Below are positions 44,995-53,775 of a DNA stretch of 64,000 bases, in pieces. How positions within the stretch are numbered: position 1 is the first letter of the stretch; each line of letters begins with the position of its first letter. The translations under genes and the position numbers were made by a program. Source of the DNA: Desulfarculales bacterium UBA696 (GTDB lineage Bacteria > Desulfobacterota > Syntrophobacteria > Syntrophobacterales > Syntrophobacteraceae); NCBI GenBank assembly GCA_002298995.1, contig DBMO01000002.1:62001-126000 (forward strand), written 5' to 3'. Below the pieces are notes generated by a model. It was not told the origin of the DNA and did not search any database. It saw only the letters and a list, made by a program, of their open reading frames with translations.

Positions 44995-46017
44995 ATGTTC
45001 GGCCGCATGATGGACTTCCTTTCCAGAGACATGGCTATGGATCTCGGGACAGCCAATACCCTTATTTACGTGAAGGGCAAGGGAATAGTCCTGGACGAGC
45101 CTTCGATGGTGGTCATAGAGAAAGGGTCGGGCAAAGTTGTGGCGATCGGTCGTGAAGCAAAGAGTCTGGCCGGACGGCACAGCAGGGGACTTGAAATCCT
45201 GCGGCCTCTCCGGGACGGCGTCATTCACGACTTTGAAACAGCTTCCTTCATGGTGCGCTCCTTTTTGGGAAAAGTATTCAGACGCCTTCCTCTCTCCAGG
45301 CCCAAACTGGTTGTGGCGGTACCTGCCGGGATTACGTCGGTCGAGAAGCGGGCCGTTATCGAAGCCGCCGAAATGGCGGGCGCCGGAAAAGTGTTTTTGA
45401 TAGAGGAGCCAATGGCCGCGGCAATCGGTTCGGGGCTCCCCGTCGATCAAGCCGAGGGCCAGATGGTGGTGGATATCGGGGGCGGGACTACCGAGGTGGC
45501 GATCATCTCGAAGTTTGCCGTATCTTGCAGCGAATCGCTCCGGGTCGCCGGCGATGAGGCAAACGAAGCTATATGTCAGCACATTCGCCAGGCGCACGGG
45601 ATGGCTGTAAGTGAAATGATGGCCGAAGTTATAAAGATGAAAATAGGATCGGCGGTGCCGCTGAAAAAGACGCTTGAAATAAAGCTCCGGGGCAAGGACC
45701 TGGCAACCGGCATGCCCAAAATAGTGAGCATCACGGACTCCGACATCCGGGCTGCGATCAGGGAGCCGACCCGGGCAATCATTGAGGCTGTAAGGCGCGT
45801 TCTCGAAAAGGCTTCACCCGATCTTGCGGCAGACGTTTCCGAAAACGGCATCTGGCTTGCCGGAGGCGGCGCGTTGCTTAAAGGTTTGAGACTTATGATC
45901 CACCAGGCAACGGGCCTGCAAGTCTACCGGTCCGAAGACCCCCTCCGCGCGGTCATTCGCGGAGCAGGCTCCGTCACCGAGCATTTCGATTATTACCGCG
46001 ATGTTTTCATGAATTAA
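44995..46017 (+). CDS. mreB: rod shape-determining protein MreB
   Basis: This bacterial actin organises lateral wall growth. The 340 residues show the actin-fold phosphate loops AMDLGTANTLIYVKG (phosphate-1) and VVDIGGGTTEVAIIS (phosphate-2), the adenosine motif GIWLAGGGALLKGL and the connect motif. The N-terminal RMMDFLSRD is a likely membrane-binding helix. I start at 44995, after AGAGGGGACC; the open frame runs 18 codons further up. No mreC or mreD follows, which is unusual for a main mreB, so this may be one of several paralogues. Confidence 0.95.
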   Translation: MFGRMMDFLSRDMAMDLGTANTLIYVKGKGIVLDEPSMVVIEKGSGKVVAIGREAKSLAGRHSRGLEILRPLRDGVIHDFETASFMVRSFLGKVFRRLPLSRPKLVVAVPAGITSVEKRAVIEAAEMAGAGKVFLIEEPMAAAIGSGLPVDQAEGQMVVDIGGGTTEVAIISKFAVSCSESLRVAGDEANEAICQHIRQAHGMAVSEMMAEVIKMKIGSAVPLKKTLEIKLRGKDLATGMPKIVSITDSDIRAAIREPTRAIIEAVRRVLEKASPDLAADVSENGIWLAGGGALLKGLRLMIHQATGLQVYRSEDPLRAVIRGAGSVTEHFDYYRDVFMN

Positions 46018-46086
46018 CCCGGTCTGTACAAAATCAGGCAGGTTGGATTGATGGTGAAGGGCGCAAAGTCCAAAGGCTGTAGGGTT

Positions 46087-46105
46087 GGCACGGTCTTATC
46101 GTGCC
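46087..46105. terminator. hairpin between convergent mreB and hybrid kinase genes
   Basis: GGCACG-GTCTTAT-CGTGCC forms a six-base stem in the 125-base gap between two convergent stops. It lacks a strong T-run, so it is only a candidate bidirectional terminator. Confidence 0.35.
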
Positions 46106-46142
46106 CACACTACATTCTACGACACCCTCCTAAAGCCTTGGT

Positions 46143-49100
46143 CTACGAGATTTCCGCGGGCTTGTTAGCCCTGTCATCCACTTTAAGGACACGGCTTATT
46201 TCCGAAGCCATCACGCGAAGGGACAACGGTTTCATGAGAAAGCCTTTTATTCCGTTCTCCTTTGCCTTTTTCGCATCGATGGTCTCACTGAACCCGGTAC
46301 AAAGAATAATCGGTATGTCGCTTCTAATTTTAAAGGCCTCCCTGGCAAATTCATCCCCCCTCATGTGAGGCATGGTCTGGTCGGTAATTATAAGGTCAAA
46401 GCCGTTGGGATCTTCGCGGAAGCAATCGAGCGCTTCCAAACTGCCGTACTTTAGCGTTGCACGATAGCCAAGATGTTCAACCATTTCCCCCTGCAATTCC
46501 ACTACGGTCGCCTCGTCATCCACCAGCAGAATATGGCCCTTGCCGGCAGGCAGGTTCTGATCGGCGTACTCGGTGGTCTCGACGGGCAGTTCGGCGATCG
46601 GCAAGAGAATTTCAAATATTGCCCCCTGATCGGGTTTACTGGCAACATGTATGTCGCCCCCAAGGCTCTTCACAATCCCATAGACAACCGAGAGGCCGAG
46701 TCCAGTGCCCTCGCCGGCCGGCTTTGTAGTGAAGTAGGGCTCGAAAATGCGGTTCTGAATTTCCTCCTCTATTCCATGCCCAGTATCGGATACGACCAGC
46801 TTGAAGTAGGTTCCCGGCCCCAGATCGGTCGAGGCGCCACTGTCAGCGCCGATTTCATGCCTGCTCATCGCCACGCCCAGAATCCCGCCTTTTTCCTTCA
46901 TGGCGTACGCCGCATTGGTGCACAGGTTTATCATGATCTGATGGATTCGTGTCGGGCTGGCCAGCACCTTGAGGGATGCCGCATCGGGGCCGATCCGGCG
47001 CCGGATCTCAATTGTTGACGGGATCGAGGACCGGAGAAAATTCAGCGCTTCTTTTATTATCAGGCTGACCTGTACGGGTTTGAGTTCCTGCTCGCCCTTG
47101 CGGCTGAATGCAAGTATCTGGGATACCAGGTCTTTTGCCCGTATGCTCGACTTGAGCACCTGTTCGATTTTCCTGTGCAGGCTGTCTCCTTTTTTCAGTT
47201 CCTGGAGACACATCTCGCAGTAGCCTATTATCGGGGTAAGTATATTGTTGAAGTCGTGGGCTATCCCGCCCGCAAGCACCCCGATTGCTTCCATTTTCTG
47301 TGCCTGCCCAAGCTGCTCTTCGAGTCTTTTTCTGGCCTCGTCGGCGTTCTTTTGCTCGGTAACGTCCCGAAAAGTTAGAACGGCGCCTATGATTTCACCC
47401 CCCTCGACAATAGGGGTGCTGGTAAAAATGACAGGAAAGGTGCTGCCGTCCTTTCTGGTCATCATCCCATCACTGATCCTGCACCTGGAACCACGGGAAA
47501 GCGTCATGGAAATCGTGCATTCCGACGGTGGAAAGGAAACGCAATCGGAGCTGGCGTAATAGATGAGCCGGTTTACATCTTCGCCTATTATTTCATCGGC
47601 CTCGAAACCAAGCATCTCGGCGGAAGCGGGATTCATGAAAATACAGTGTCCTTCGCTGTCCATTCCGATAATACCGTCGCCGGCGGCATCCAGGATCAGG
47701 CGGTTGCGCCGGTTCATTCGCTCGATCTGGGCTTCCGCCGCCTTGCGCTCGGTGATGTCGGTAACGATACCCATTACGCCGATGACCTCGCCGCGAGTAT
47801 CGAAATGAGGGCCATAGTCGGCGATCATCCACGCCTCTTTGCCGGTACCCGGCAGACTGTAGCAAATGTCTCCGGACCGGCAGTGCTCACCGGCAAGCGC
47901 TTTTTTGAGCAGTGTTTCCTGCTCTTTTATGGGAGGAAAGACATCGAGAGCGTTCCTGCCCACCACGCACACGGCGGACAAGCCCGTCATCTCCTCCATG
48001 GACTTGCTCCAGAGAACGTAATCGAGGTTTACGTCAAATACGAGAATTCCGTTCCTGGCGCTGGATATTATTTCCTGGTTGAACCGGTTGAGATTTCTAA
48101 GTTTTTCCTCTGCCTGCTTCTGCCTGGTTATCTCCCGCTGGACACCCCAGGCCCGAACGAGCCGGCTATCTTCTATTACCCCGATAAGACTGCTCGAAAG
48201 GCAGATCTCTTCGCCGTTTATTTTCCGGCGGTACGATTCAGCTTCCACGAGCCTATAGCCGGATCTTATAAAGCCTCTCAAATACTCGATGCTTTGCGGG
48301 TCTGAGCGGGGCAGAAATTCGGAGATCCTCGACCCGACAATGTCCGCAACCCTGTCGAAGCCGTAAATCCGGGTCATCTCCTCGCTGCACTCCGCCAGAT
48401 AGGCGGACGCATAGATTCGCCCGATGATTTCCTCATCGGGAAGCGAAATCGAGACGGGTTTTTCGAGTTCGATCCGAAAAATCCCCTCCGAGCTATTCGC
48501 AACAAAGGCCCTGTACCTTGACTCGCTCTCCCTGAGAGCCGTTTCGGCCTTCTTGCGCCGAGTCACATCCCGGGCCGTGAGCAGCATGACACTTTCGCCC
48601 CCGATGACGGCTGCACGCAGATTTACTTCTGCCCACAACAGGTGCCCCATCCTGTTCCTGATTTCCCATTCAAAAACCTGCGGCCCTTCTTTTCCAGCTT
48701 TTAGTAGCCATCTGAGGGCCTCTTTTTCCGTGTAAGGTGCAAAACCGGAACTCAGCTGAGCTGCCCTCAAGCCCCTTAGCTGTTGCCTTCCATAGCCCGA
48801 GAGTTCGCAGCCGCGCTTATTAACATCCAAAATCAGGCCGGTCGAAGGGTGGAGAACCAAAATGGCATCGTTCACGGAATCGAAGATGGTCCTAAACCGG
48901 TGCTCACTTTCCAGTAGAGCTTCGCGGGACCGCCTTTGATCGTCTTCTTTTGACTCCAGCGATTCCGCCATCTGGTCGAACGCCGCCGCCAGTTCGCCGA
49001 ATTCCCCCTCTTCATGGGGCAGCCCCGTCCTTACACCGAGATTTCCGGCCCTGAGCTGTTTGGTGGCATCAGTTAGAGACCTCACATTTGGCATTATGAA

Positions 49101-50006
49101 CAGGTGACTTCCAATAGCCATTCCGAAAAAAGTGAGCAGAAGAACCAGAAAGTGGCCTCCAACCCAGAAAAGCAGGTCGTTTTGCACCGACAGCGGCATT
49201 CCCATGCTAAGAAAGATGCTTCCTGTGCCCTGGTTCCGATGGAGGTCGGCAAATGCGTATATCCGCTCGACCCCATCAATGCCGGTACTCGTGGCCAGGC
49301 CGTTTCTTCTCTCGCGCATGGTGCGCATTATGGGTATATCGGGAGCGCTCATCTCGACGTACTTCAAACCCTCGGGAAATCGGGCGAGAATGGTGCCGCC
49401 ATTATCCCGGACGGTGAGCACCCAACCTTCGGGCAAACCCAGAGAGACTGCAAGTTCCTGAAACCAGTTCAAATCGAGTTCGGCAATCAATATTGCCTTC
49501 AATTCCCCGTCACTGCCGTTCACCGGATAAGCTATTTCAAGGCTTGGATTGTGGCTCATCCCCCCGATTCGATACTCTCCCACGGTAAACTCGCGGGTAT
49601 CCAGCAAACGCTTGTACCATAACCGGCCTGTAATGCTCTCCTGATTAGCCCCGGGCAGGTTCCCGGATATCCTGTTGCCCTCGGGGTTCGCAATGGAGAC
49701 GTTAATCAGATACGGGAACCGGCATTTGAATTCCTGAAAAAGAGTGTCGCAGGATGTTGCATCAATCTCGGCAACAGCTGGAAGGTTAGACAGAAAAGCA
49801 AGAAACTGGCGGGTGTTGTCGATTATCTGAAAGTATTCGAATTCGGCCATGCGCACAAGCCGCATGGCCTCCTGCTGGTATGTTTCCCTGGTGGATTTGT
49901 ACTGGCTGAAGATGTTGAGCCCGCCGAAGACCATGGCGGGCAGGATCGCAATGCACAAAGATGCTATTAAGCGCGAGCGGAGATTCCTTGGGAGCAGGAG
50001 CCGCAT
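46143..50006 (-). CDS. hybrid sensor histidine kinase with Cache-like sensor, HAMP and four PAS domains
   Basis: A 1,287-residue paralogue of the kinase at 21590-26389. It has TM1 (12-32), a Cache-like periplasmic sensor (about 35-285, including ATSCDTLFQEF, which mirrors SSCDELFREL in the paralogue), TM2, HAMP and four PAS domains (starting near ESEHRFRTIFDSVNDAIL, ESESRYRAFVANSSEGIF, NQEIISSARNGILVFD and LILDAAGDGIIGMD). HisKA carries LAGGIAHDFNNILTP, HATPase_c carries DTGHGI and GTGLGLSVVYG, and the terminal receiver carries ILLVDDE and LIITDQTMPHMRG. No output regulator is adjacent. The shared Cache and receiver ends and the differing PAS number suggest duplication followed by PAS gain or loss. 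Confidence 0.93.
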   Translation of the reverse strand: MRLLLPRNLRSRLIASLCIAILPAMVFGGLNIFSQYKSTRETYQQEAMRLVRMAEFEYFQIIDNTRQFLAFLSNLPAVAEIDATSCDTLFQEFKCRFPYLINVSIANPEGNRISGNLPGANQESITGRLWYKRLLDTREFTVGEYRIGGMSHNPSLEIAYPVNGSDGELKAILIAELDLNWFQELAVSLGLPEGWVLTVRDNGGTILARFPEGLKYVEMSAPDIPIMRTMRERRNGLATSTGIDGVERIYAFADLHRNQGTGSIFLSMGMPLSVQNDLLFWVGGHFLVLLLTFFGMAIGSHLFIMPNVRSLTDATKQLRAGNLGVRTGLPHEEGEFGELAAAFDQMAESLESKEDDQRRSREALLESEHRFRTIFDSVNDAILVLHPSTGLILDVNKRGCELSGYGRQQLRGLRAAQLSSGFAPYTEKEALRWLLKAGKEGPQVFEWEIRNRMGHLLWAEVNLRAAVIGGESVMLLTARDVTRRKKAETALRESESRYRAFVANSSEGIFRIELEKPVSISLPDEEIIGRIYASAYLAECSEEMTRIYGFDRVADIVGSRISEFLPRSDPQSIEYLRGFIRSGYRLVEAESYRRKINGEEICLSSSLIGVIEDSRLVRAWGVQREITRQKQAEEKLRNLNRFNQEIISSARNGILVFDVNLDYVLWSKSMEEMTGLSAVCVVGRNALDVFPPIKEQETLLKKALAGEHCRSGDICYSLPGTGKEAWMIADYGPHFDTRGEVIGVMGIVTDITERKAAEAQIERMNRRNRLILDAAGDGIIGMDSEGHCIFMNPASAEMLGFEADEIIGEDVNRLIYYASSDCVSFPPSECTISMTLSRGSRCRISDGMMTRKDGSTFPVIFTSTPIVEGGEIIGAVLTFRDVTEQKNADEARKRLEEQLGQAQKMEAIGVLAGGIAHDFNNILTPIIGYCEMCLQELKKGDSLHRKIEQVLKSSIRAKDLVSQILAFSRKGEQELKPVQVSLIIKEALNFLRSSIPSTIEIRRRIGPDAASLKVLASPTRIHQIMINLCTNAAYAMKEKGGILGVAMSRHEIGADSGASTDLGPGTYFKLVVSDTGHGIEEEIQNRIFEPYFTTKPAGEGTGLGLSVVYGIVKSLGGDIHVASKPDQGAIFEILLPIAELPVETTEYADQNLPAGKGHILLVDDEATVVELQGEMVEHLGYRATLKYGSLEALDCFREDPNGFDLIITDQTMPHMRGDEFAREAFKIRSDIPIILCTGFSETIDAKKAKENGIKGFLMKPLSLRVMASEISRVLKVDDRANKPAEIS

Positions 50007-50549
50007 GAGTATCTCTCCGTTATAATCCGCTACTCAAGTTCTTATTCAAATTCGCAAAAGCACACCGACATAAGCCAGATCGGAAAAGGAGGGACATTCA
50101 TGCCCCGTTGCGCATCATAAAATAATGACAACTTAGACCGGATCGAGTCACACGGCATGAGTGGCGATCGCCCCTGTGTTGAAAGCCTCAATGGGATAAT
50201 CGAAAAAAGAATCGGAAAAGATTATATAATTTTCCGATATTTTGGACAGGATTTAAATGAATCCACGCCCCATCAGTCTTCGCAGGGATGCCGGGTACCT
50301 TGCGACTATCTTTTCAACGTATTACCGTCCTATCCCGAATGATCGGGAAGTCATTATCGAAGGATGCCAAATCCTATCGCTTTTCGGTTCCTAAAACAAG
50401 CAAATTGGTCTACCCTCTCCGTGCATGGCTAACGCGCTGGATTGTCGGTGGCCCCGGCGAACGGATTCAAGAAAATAAACGGCTGCGCCGATTGTATTGT
50501 TTGGAAGCTATCCTTTTGCAATCTCCATAATAAATTATTTTGAGGGGTC
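50007..50549. other. 543-base divergent intergenic region with a palindrome
   Basis: It lies between the hybrid kinase (minus) and the CheD-HDOD gene (plus). A perfect inverted repeat TCGGAAAA-N10-TTTTCCGA occupies 50212-50237 and could be an operator. Short open frames (such as 50288-50530) have no recognisable content. No RNA gene was seen. Confidence 0.45.
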
Positions 50550-51881
50550 ATGAAGAATCATGTTGTGCTTTCAGGATCGTTTATGGTCGGCGCCAAAAAG
50601 CCCGAAATTTTTCAGGCCTTTTTGGGAAGTTGTGTCGGCATAACCCTTTGCGACCGCGAATCGGGAATTGGCGGTCTCATACACCTTCTTTTGCCCGAGC
50701 CGCCCAGCATCGATGCTTCGTGGAAGCCCGAGGTGAGCGCAACTACCGGCCTGCCCGCATTTATCAAGGCGTTGATCTCCCTTGGCGCAAGGAAGAAGAG
50801 GCTGGAAGCGTGCATTGCAGGAGGAGCGCTGATCGATCCACTTTCAAAAACGGACCTGATCCTCGATATAGGCGGGCGAACCTCCGAGATAGCCCAGAAG
50901 ATACTCGATTCCGAGGGCATCCGCATAACTCAGAGAGAAATTGGCGGCTACTTTTCCTGCCGCCTGAGCTTGAATATGGAAACCCTGGAGAGTTCCATTG
51001 ATCCGATTTCCATCCCTGCACCGCCCACCGACGGGATAGTCTTCACCCCTCCGGGTCCAGAACAGTTGGACAAGGCGATAACCAATCTTTTGCCTATCCC
51101 GCAGGTTGCGCTGAAAATCATTCGCATGATCGACAACGATTCATTCAGTTTCAGGGACATCGCAAAGGAGATCCTTCAGGACCAGGTATTGAGCGCAAGG
51201 ATTTTGAAGCTCTGCAACTCGGTCTGGGTACACTCGGCACTAAGGGTAAACTCGGTGGAAAAAGCCCTGCTGCGGATCGGGGAAAAGAGCCTCTTCCCGA
51301 TTGCACTGGCCGTTTCCATGGAGAATTTCATAACTTACACGAACTACGGTTATTCTCTTTGTAAGGGAGGGCTGTTCAATCACTCCGTTTATACCGCCAA
51401 CGTCAGCCGGAAGATGGCTGAAATAACCGGAAAGGCAGCCGCCGATCTGGCGTACACCGCCGGACTGCTTCACGACATAGGCAAGGTTGTACTGGACCAG
51501 TACATGAACCGGGCATATCCCCTCTTCTACAGGACGCTTCGCCAAACCGACGGGGACCTCAAAGCGGCCGAAAAGCAGTTTTTTGGGATATCGCATACGG
51601 ATGCGGGCCATCGGCTCGCCCAGCAGTGGGACCTGCCCGATTCGATCTCGCAAGCCATACTCAACCACCACTGCCCGGAGGCAGCCGCGAGCCACCGCGA
51701 TCTCGTCCATCTGGTCCATATCGCTGATTACACCGGCTACCGTTTCATGGTTGGCCATGACCTCGAAAAAATGAACGGCTCAGGCCTCGAAAAAAGCCTG
51801 AAGGCGATAGATTTCGATTCAGGCCAATTTTCAATTCTGCTTACCACTCCACAGTTCTCCCATTTCAGCGCCACGGCTTGA
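50550..51881 (+). CDS. CheD-HDOD fusion protein
   Basis: A 443-residue cytoplasmic protein. Residues 1-150 are CheD, the chemoreceptor glutamine deamidase. Catalytic Cys is C28 in AFLGSCVGITLCD and His is H45 in GGLIHLLLPE. The position of the third catalytic residue (Thr in Thermotoga CheD) appears to be Gln here. From about 175 to 420 is an HDOD domain (LLPIPQVALKIIRMIDND; AKEILQDQVLSARILKLCNS; AGLLHDIGKVVLDQYM; ILNHHCPE), a degenerate-HD module used in signalling. HD and HH residues are partly kept. It could link receptor deamidation to another signal. No other che genes are adjacent. Confidence 0.9.
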   Translation: MKNHVVLSGSFMVGAKKPEIFQAFLGSCVGITLCDRESGIGGLIHLLLPEPPSIDASWKPEVSATTGLPAFIKALISLGARKKRLEACIAGGALIDPLSKTDLILDIGGRTSEIAQKILDSEGIRITQREIGGYFSCRLSLNMETLESSIDPISIPAPPTDGIVFTPPGPEQLDKAITNLLPIPQVALKIIRMIDNDSFSFRDIAKEILQDQVLSARILKLCNSVWVHSALRVNSVEKALLRIGEKSLFPIALAVSMENFITYTNYGYSLCKGGLFNHSVYTANVSRKMAEITGKAAADLAYTAGLLHDIGKVVLDQYMNRAYPLFYRTLRQTDGDLKAAEKQFFGISHTDAGHRLAQQWDLPDSISQAILNHHCPEAAASHRDLVHLVHIADYTGYRFMVGHDLEKMNGSGLEKSLKAIDFDSGQFSILLTTPQFSHFSATA

Positions 51882-52117
51882 GATCACTCCTGCAAAAGCC
51901 CGGCAAAACAGCCGAAATACTGGAATCGGCCAATCCACATCCCCCAAAAACATTGCAAAAAGAACCTTCTATTCCACGACAGATCACCACCCGACAATGA
52001 AGTACAGCCCATCCCCATCCTTGATCCCTGAGAAGATTTCAAAAATCTATTTCCGGCGGGGCAGCCGGTGGGAAATGATTATAGTAAAGTGATGAAGCTT
52101 TGAACGGAGGAACTTCG

Positions 52118-52459
52118 ATGACAATCAGGGGGTTTGATGCAATAAGCGCCGCAAAAAGGCTGGAGCTTCCGCTCGGCAAGTACAGTGCGGAGGCCAGCCG
52201 TGGCTTCAGGCTCGATCTCTCGGTTGAAGAAGCTGACAAGCTGGCTACAATCGATGAGAACCTCATTTTTCTCGAACTTGACATAAGCAGGCTGACAATG
52301 GAGGAGCTTGTGACCCTTTCAGTTGCCCTCGGCGGTGAACCCGGGCAGTCCTTTGCCAAGCTGAGGGATAGGTTCGAATCCGAAGGCGATGATGACAGGG
52401 CGGCAGTTTTTGACGCCATGCGCGCAAGGTGGTTGGAACTTAAGGCACGGTCGCATTGA
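52118..52459 (+). CDS. conserved-looking small protein of unknown function
   Basis: A 113-residue acidic, mostly helical protein: MTIRGFDAISAAKRLELPLG, a DLSVEEADKLATIDENLIFLE segment and SFAKLRDRFESEGDDDRAAVF near the end. No motif is recognised. The ATG at 52118 has GGAGG upstream; the open frame extends six codons further. It precedes the LuxR-type regulator by 190 bases, and no functional link can be drawn. Confidence 0.65.
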   Translation: MTIRGFDAISAAKRLELPLGKYSAEASRGFRLDLSVEEADKLATIDENLIFLELDISRLTMEELVTLSVALGGEPGQSFAKLRDRFESEGDDDRAAVFDAMRARWLELKARSH

Positions 52460-52649
52460 AAAATTGTTTCAAAACTCGCCGGGTCGTTGTAAATTCTCTG
52501 GAACTCTAAACAATATTGAACTTTCGGTTCTTTGGAACACTGTTCCCGGTTTTTGTCCCGCAAAACGCTGCGGGACATTTATTGCTATCTCGTCTTGCGG
52601 TTACACTTGGGCTTGAATCTTTCGGTCATTTCCTTTTCGAAAGGCGATC

Positions 52650-53303
52650 ATGAAAAAGACACGAGTCCTCATCGTGGACGATCACCAGGTGGTTATAAGC
52701 GGCATCCGAGGAGTTCTGGGGGAGTTCCCCGAGTTTGAAGTGGTTGGTGAAGCCTCCAATGGGCGAGACGCTGTAAGACTGGCAAAAGAACTCGATGCCG
52801 AGATCGTCATCATGGACGTTTCCATGCCCGATCTGAACGGTATAGACGCGACCTTCCAACTCAAGAAGAAAAATCCCCGTGCACGTGTAATCATCTTCAC
52901 CATGTATTCAGATAAGGAATATCTGATGGATTTGATAAGGGCCGGCATCTCAGCTTACGTCCTTAAAGAAGAGCCCATCTCGGACCTCATTTTTGCCCTG
53001 AAGGCGGTAAAATCCGGCGGGACCTACTTCAGCACTATATCCCCGCAGGTACTCCTGGAACAGATGGGCAGGTTCGAACGCGGCGCTTCGTCAAACATCG
53101 GCTTCAGAAATTTGAGCCCCCGCCAGCGAGAAGTCTTACAACTCCTGGCCGAAGGAAACAACGTCAAGGACATCGCAACCAAGCTAGACCTCAGCCCCAA
53201 AACAGTAGAATCCCACAAATACAGCATCATGGCCAAACTAAACGCCCACAACCTCGCAGACCTGACCAAGATAGCGATCAAACACAAGCTTATAACCCCG
53301 TAG
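52650..53303 (+). CDS. LuxR/NarL-family response regulator (orphan)
   Basis: A 217-residue regulator. The receiver has LIVDDHQVVISGIRG, phospho-Asp in VIMDVSMPDLNG and Lys in YVLKEEPIS. The HTH is LSPRQREVLQLLAEGNNVKDIATKLDLSPKTVESHKYSIMAKL. No kinase gene is beside it, so its partner is elsewhere or shared. The end of the gene is followed by the AT-rich palindromic element D, as with the regulator at 34547-35203. Confidence 0.92.
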   Translation: MKKTRVLIVDDHQVVISGIRGVLGEFPEFEVVGEASNGRDAVRLAKELDAEIVIMDVSMPDLNGIDATFQLKKKNPRARVIIFTMYSDKEYLMDLIRAGISAYVLKEEPISDLIFALKAVKSGGTYFSTISPQVLLEQMGRFERGASSNIGFRNLSPRQREVLQLLAEGNNVKDIATKLDLSPKTVESHKYSIMAKLNAHNLADLTKIAIKHKLITP

Positions 53304-53311
53304 AAAGAAAT

Positions 53312-53452
53312 TAAGGAACCGAGGGATTTAGGGATTTATGAATTCGGGAATTTACGAAAGATGAGCGCAGAATATGGCTGGAACTGAGAAATAGTCCCAC
53401 AACTTCTCAATCCCTTAAATTCCTCAATCGTTAATCCCTTAAATCCCTCGTT
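53312..53452. repeat. long AT-rich inverted repeat D (copy 2), possible terminator
   Basis: GAGGGATTTAGGGATTTATG near 53322-53341 is mirrored by TCCCTTAAATCCCTCG near 53435-53450, with further TCCTCAATC and CCCTTAAATTCC units between them. The structure parallels that at 35208-35312 and also follows a LuxR-type regulator gene. It separates this gene from the convergent two-helix membrane protein gene. Confidence 0.55.
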
Positions 53453-53765
53453 CGCTCCTTGCCAAAAGCCTTCGGCCGATGAAGAATATTGAGAGCCAGA
53501 GGAGGAGGGTTGCGGCGCCGACCAGGGCCGCCAAGGCTGGGGCCAGATAGGCGTGCAGTCCGGTGATGGAGGCCGCAATGATGCCCAGGGCCGCGTGCAC
53601 TTCCTCGGGGAGGGCTGGTGCTCCGGCCTTGAGGAAGGGAGAAATCCGCTCCGCCATCCCCGCGAGGATCTTTCCCGACATGAAGTATATGAGGCCCGCC
53701 AGGACGGAATTGAAGAAAAAGCATACCATGAATGACTGAATGGCCCAGGTCCGGTTGATTTTCAT
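53439..53765 (-). CDS. small two-helix membrane protein of unknown function
   Basis: A 108-residue protein with two predicted transmembrane segments (AIQSFMVCFFFNSVLAGLIY and a second, LAALVGAATLLLWLSIFFIG) separated by a loop (about 33-72) holding LPEEVHAALGII. I do not recognise a family. The start is uncertain: ATG at 53765 or at 53795, the latter overlapping the end of the upstream FAU-1-like gene. It is the last gene of an apparent rtcA - FAU-1 - membrane-protein unit on the minus strand. Confidence 0.6.
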   Translation of the reverse strand: MKINRTWAIQSFMVCFFFNSVLAGLIYFMSGKILAGMAERISPFLKAGAPALPEEVHAALGIIAASITGLHAYLAPALAALVGAATLLLWLSIFFIGRRLLARSERGI

Positions 53766-53775
53766 TGACACCCCG

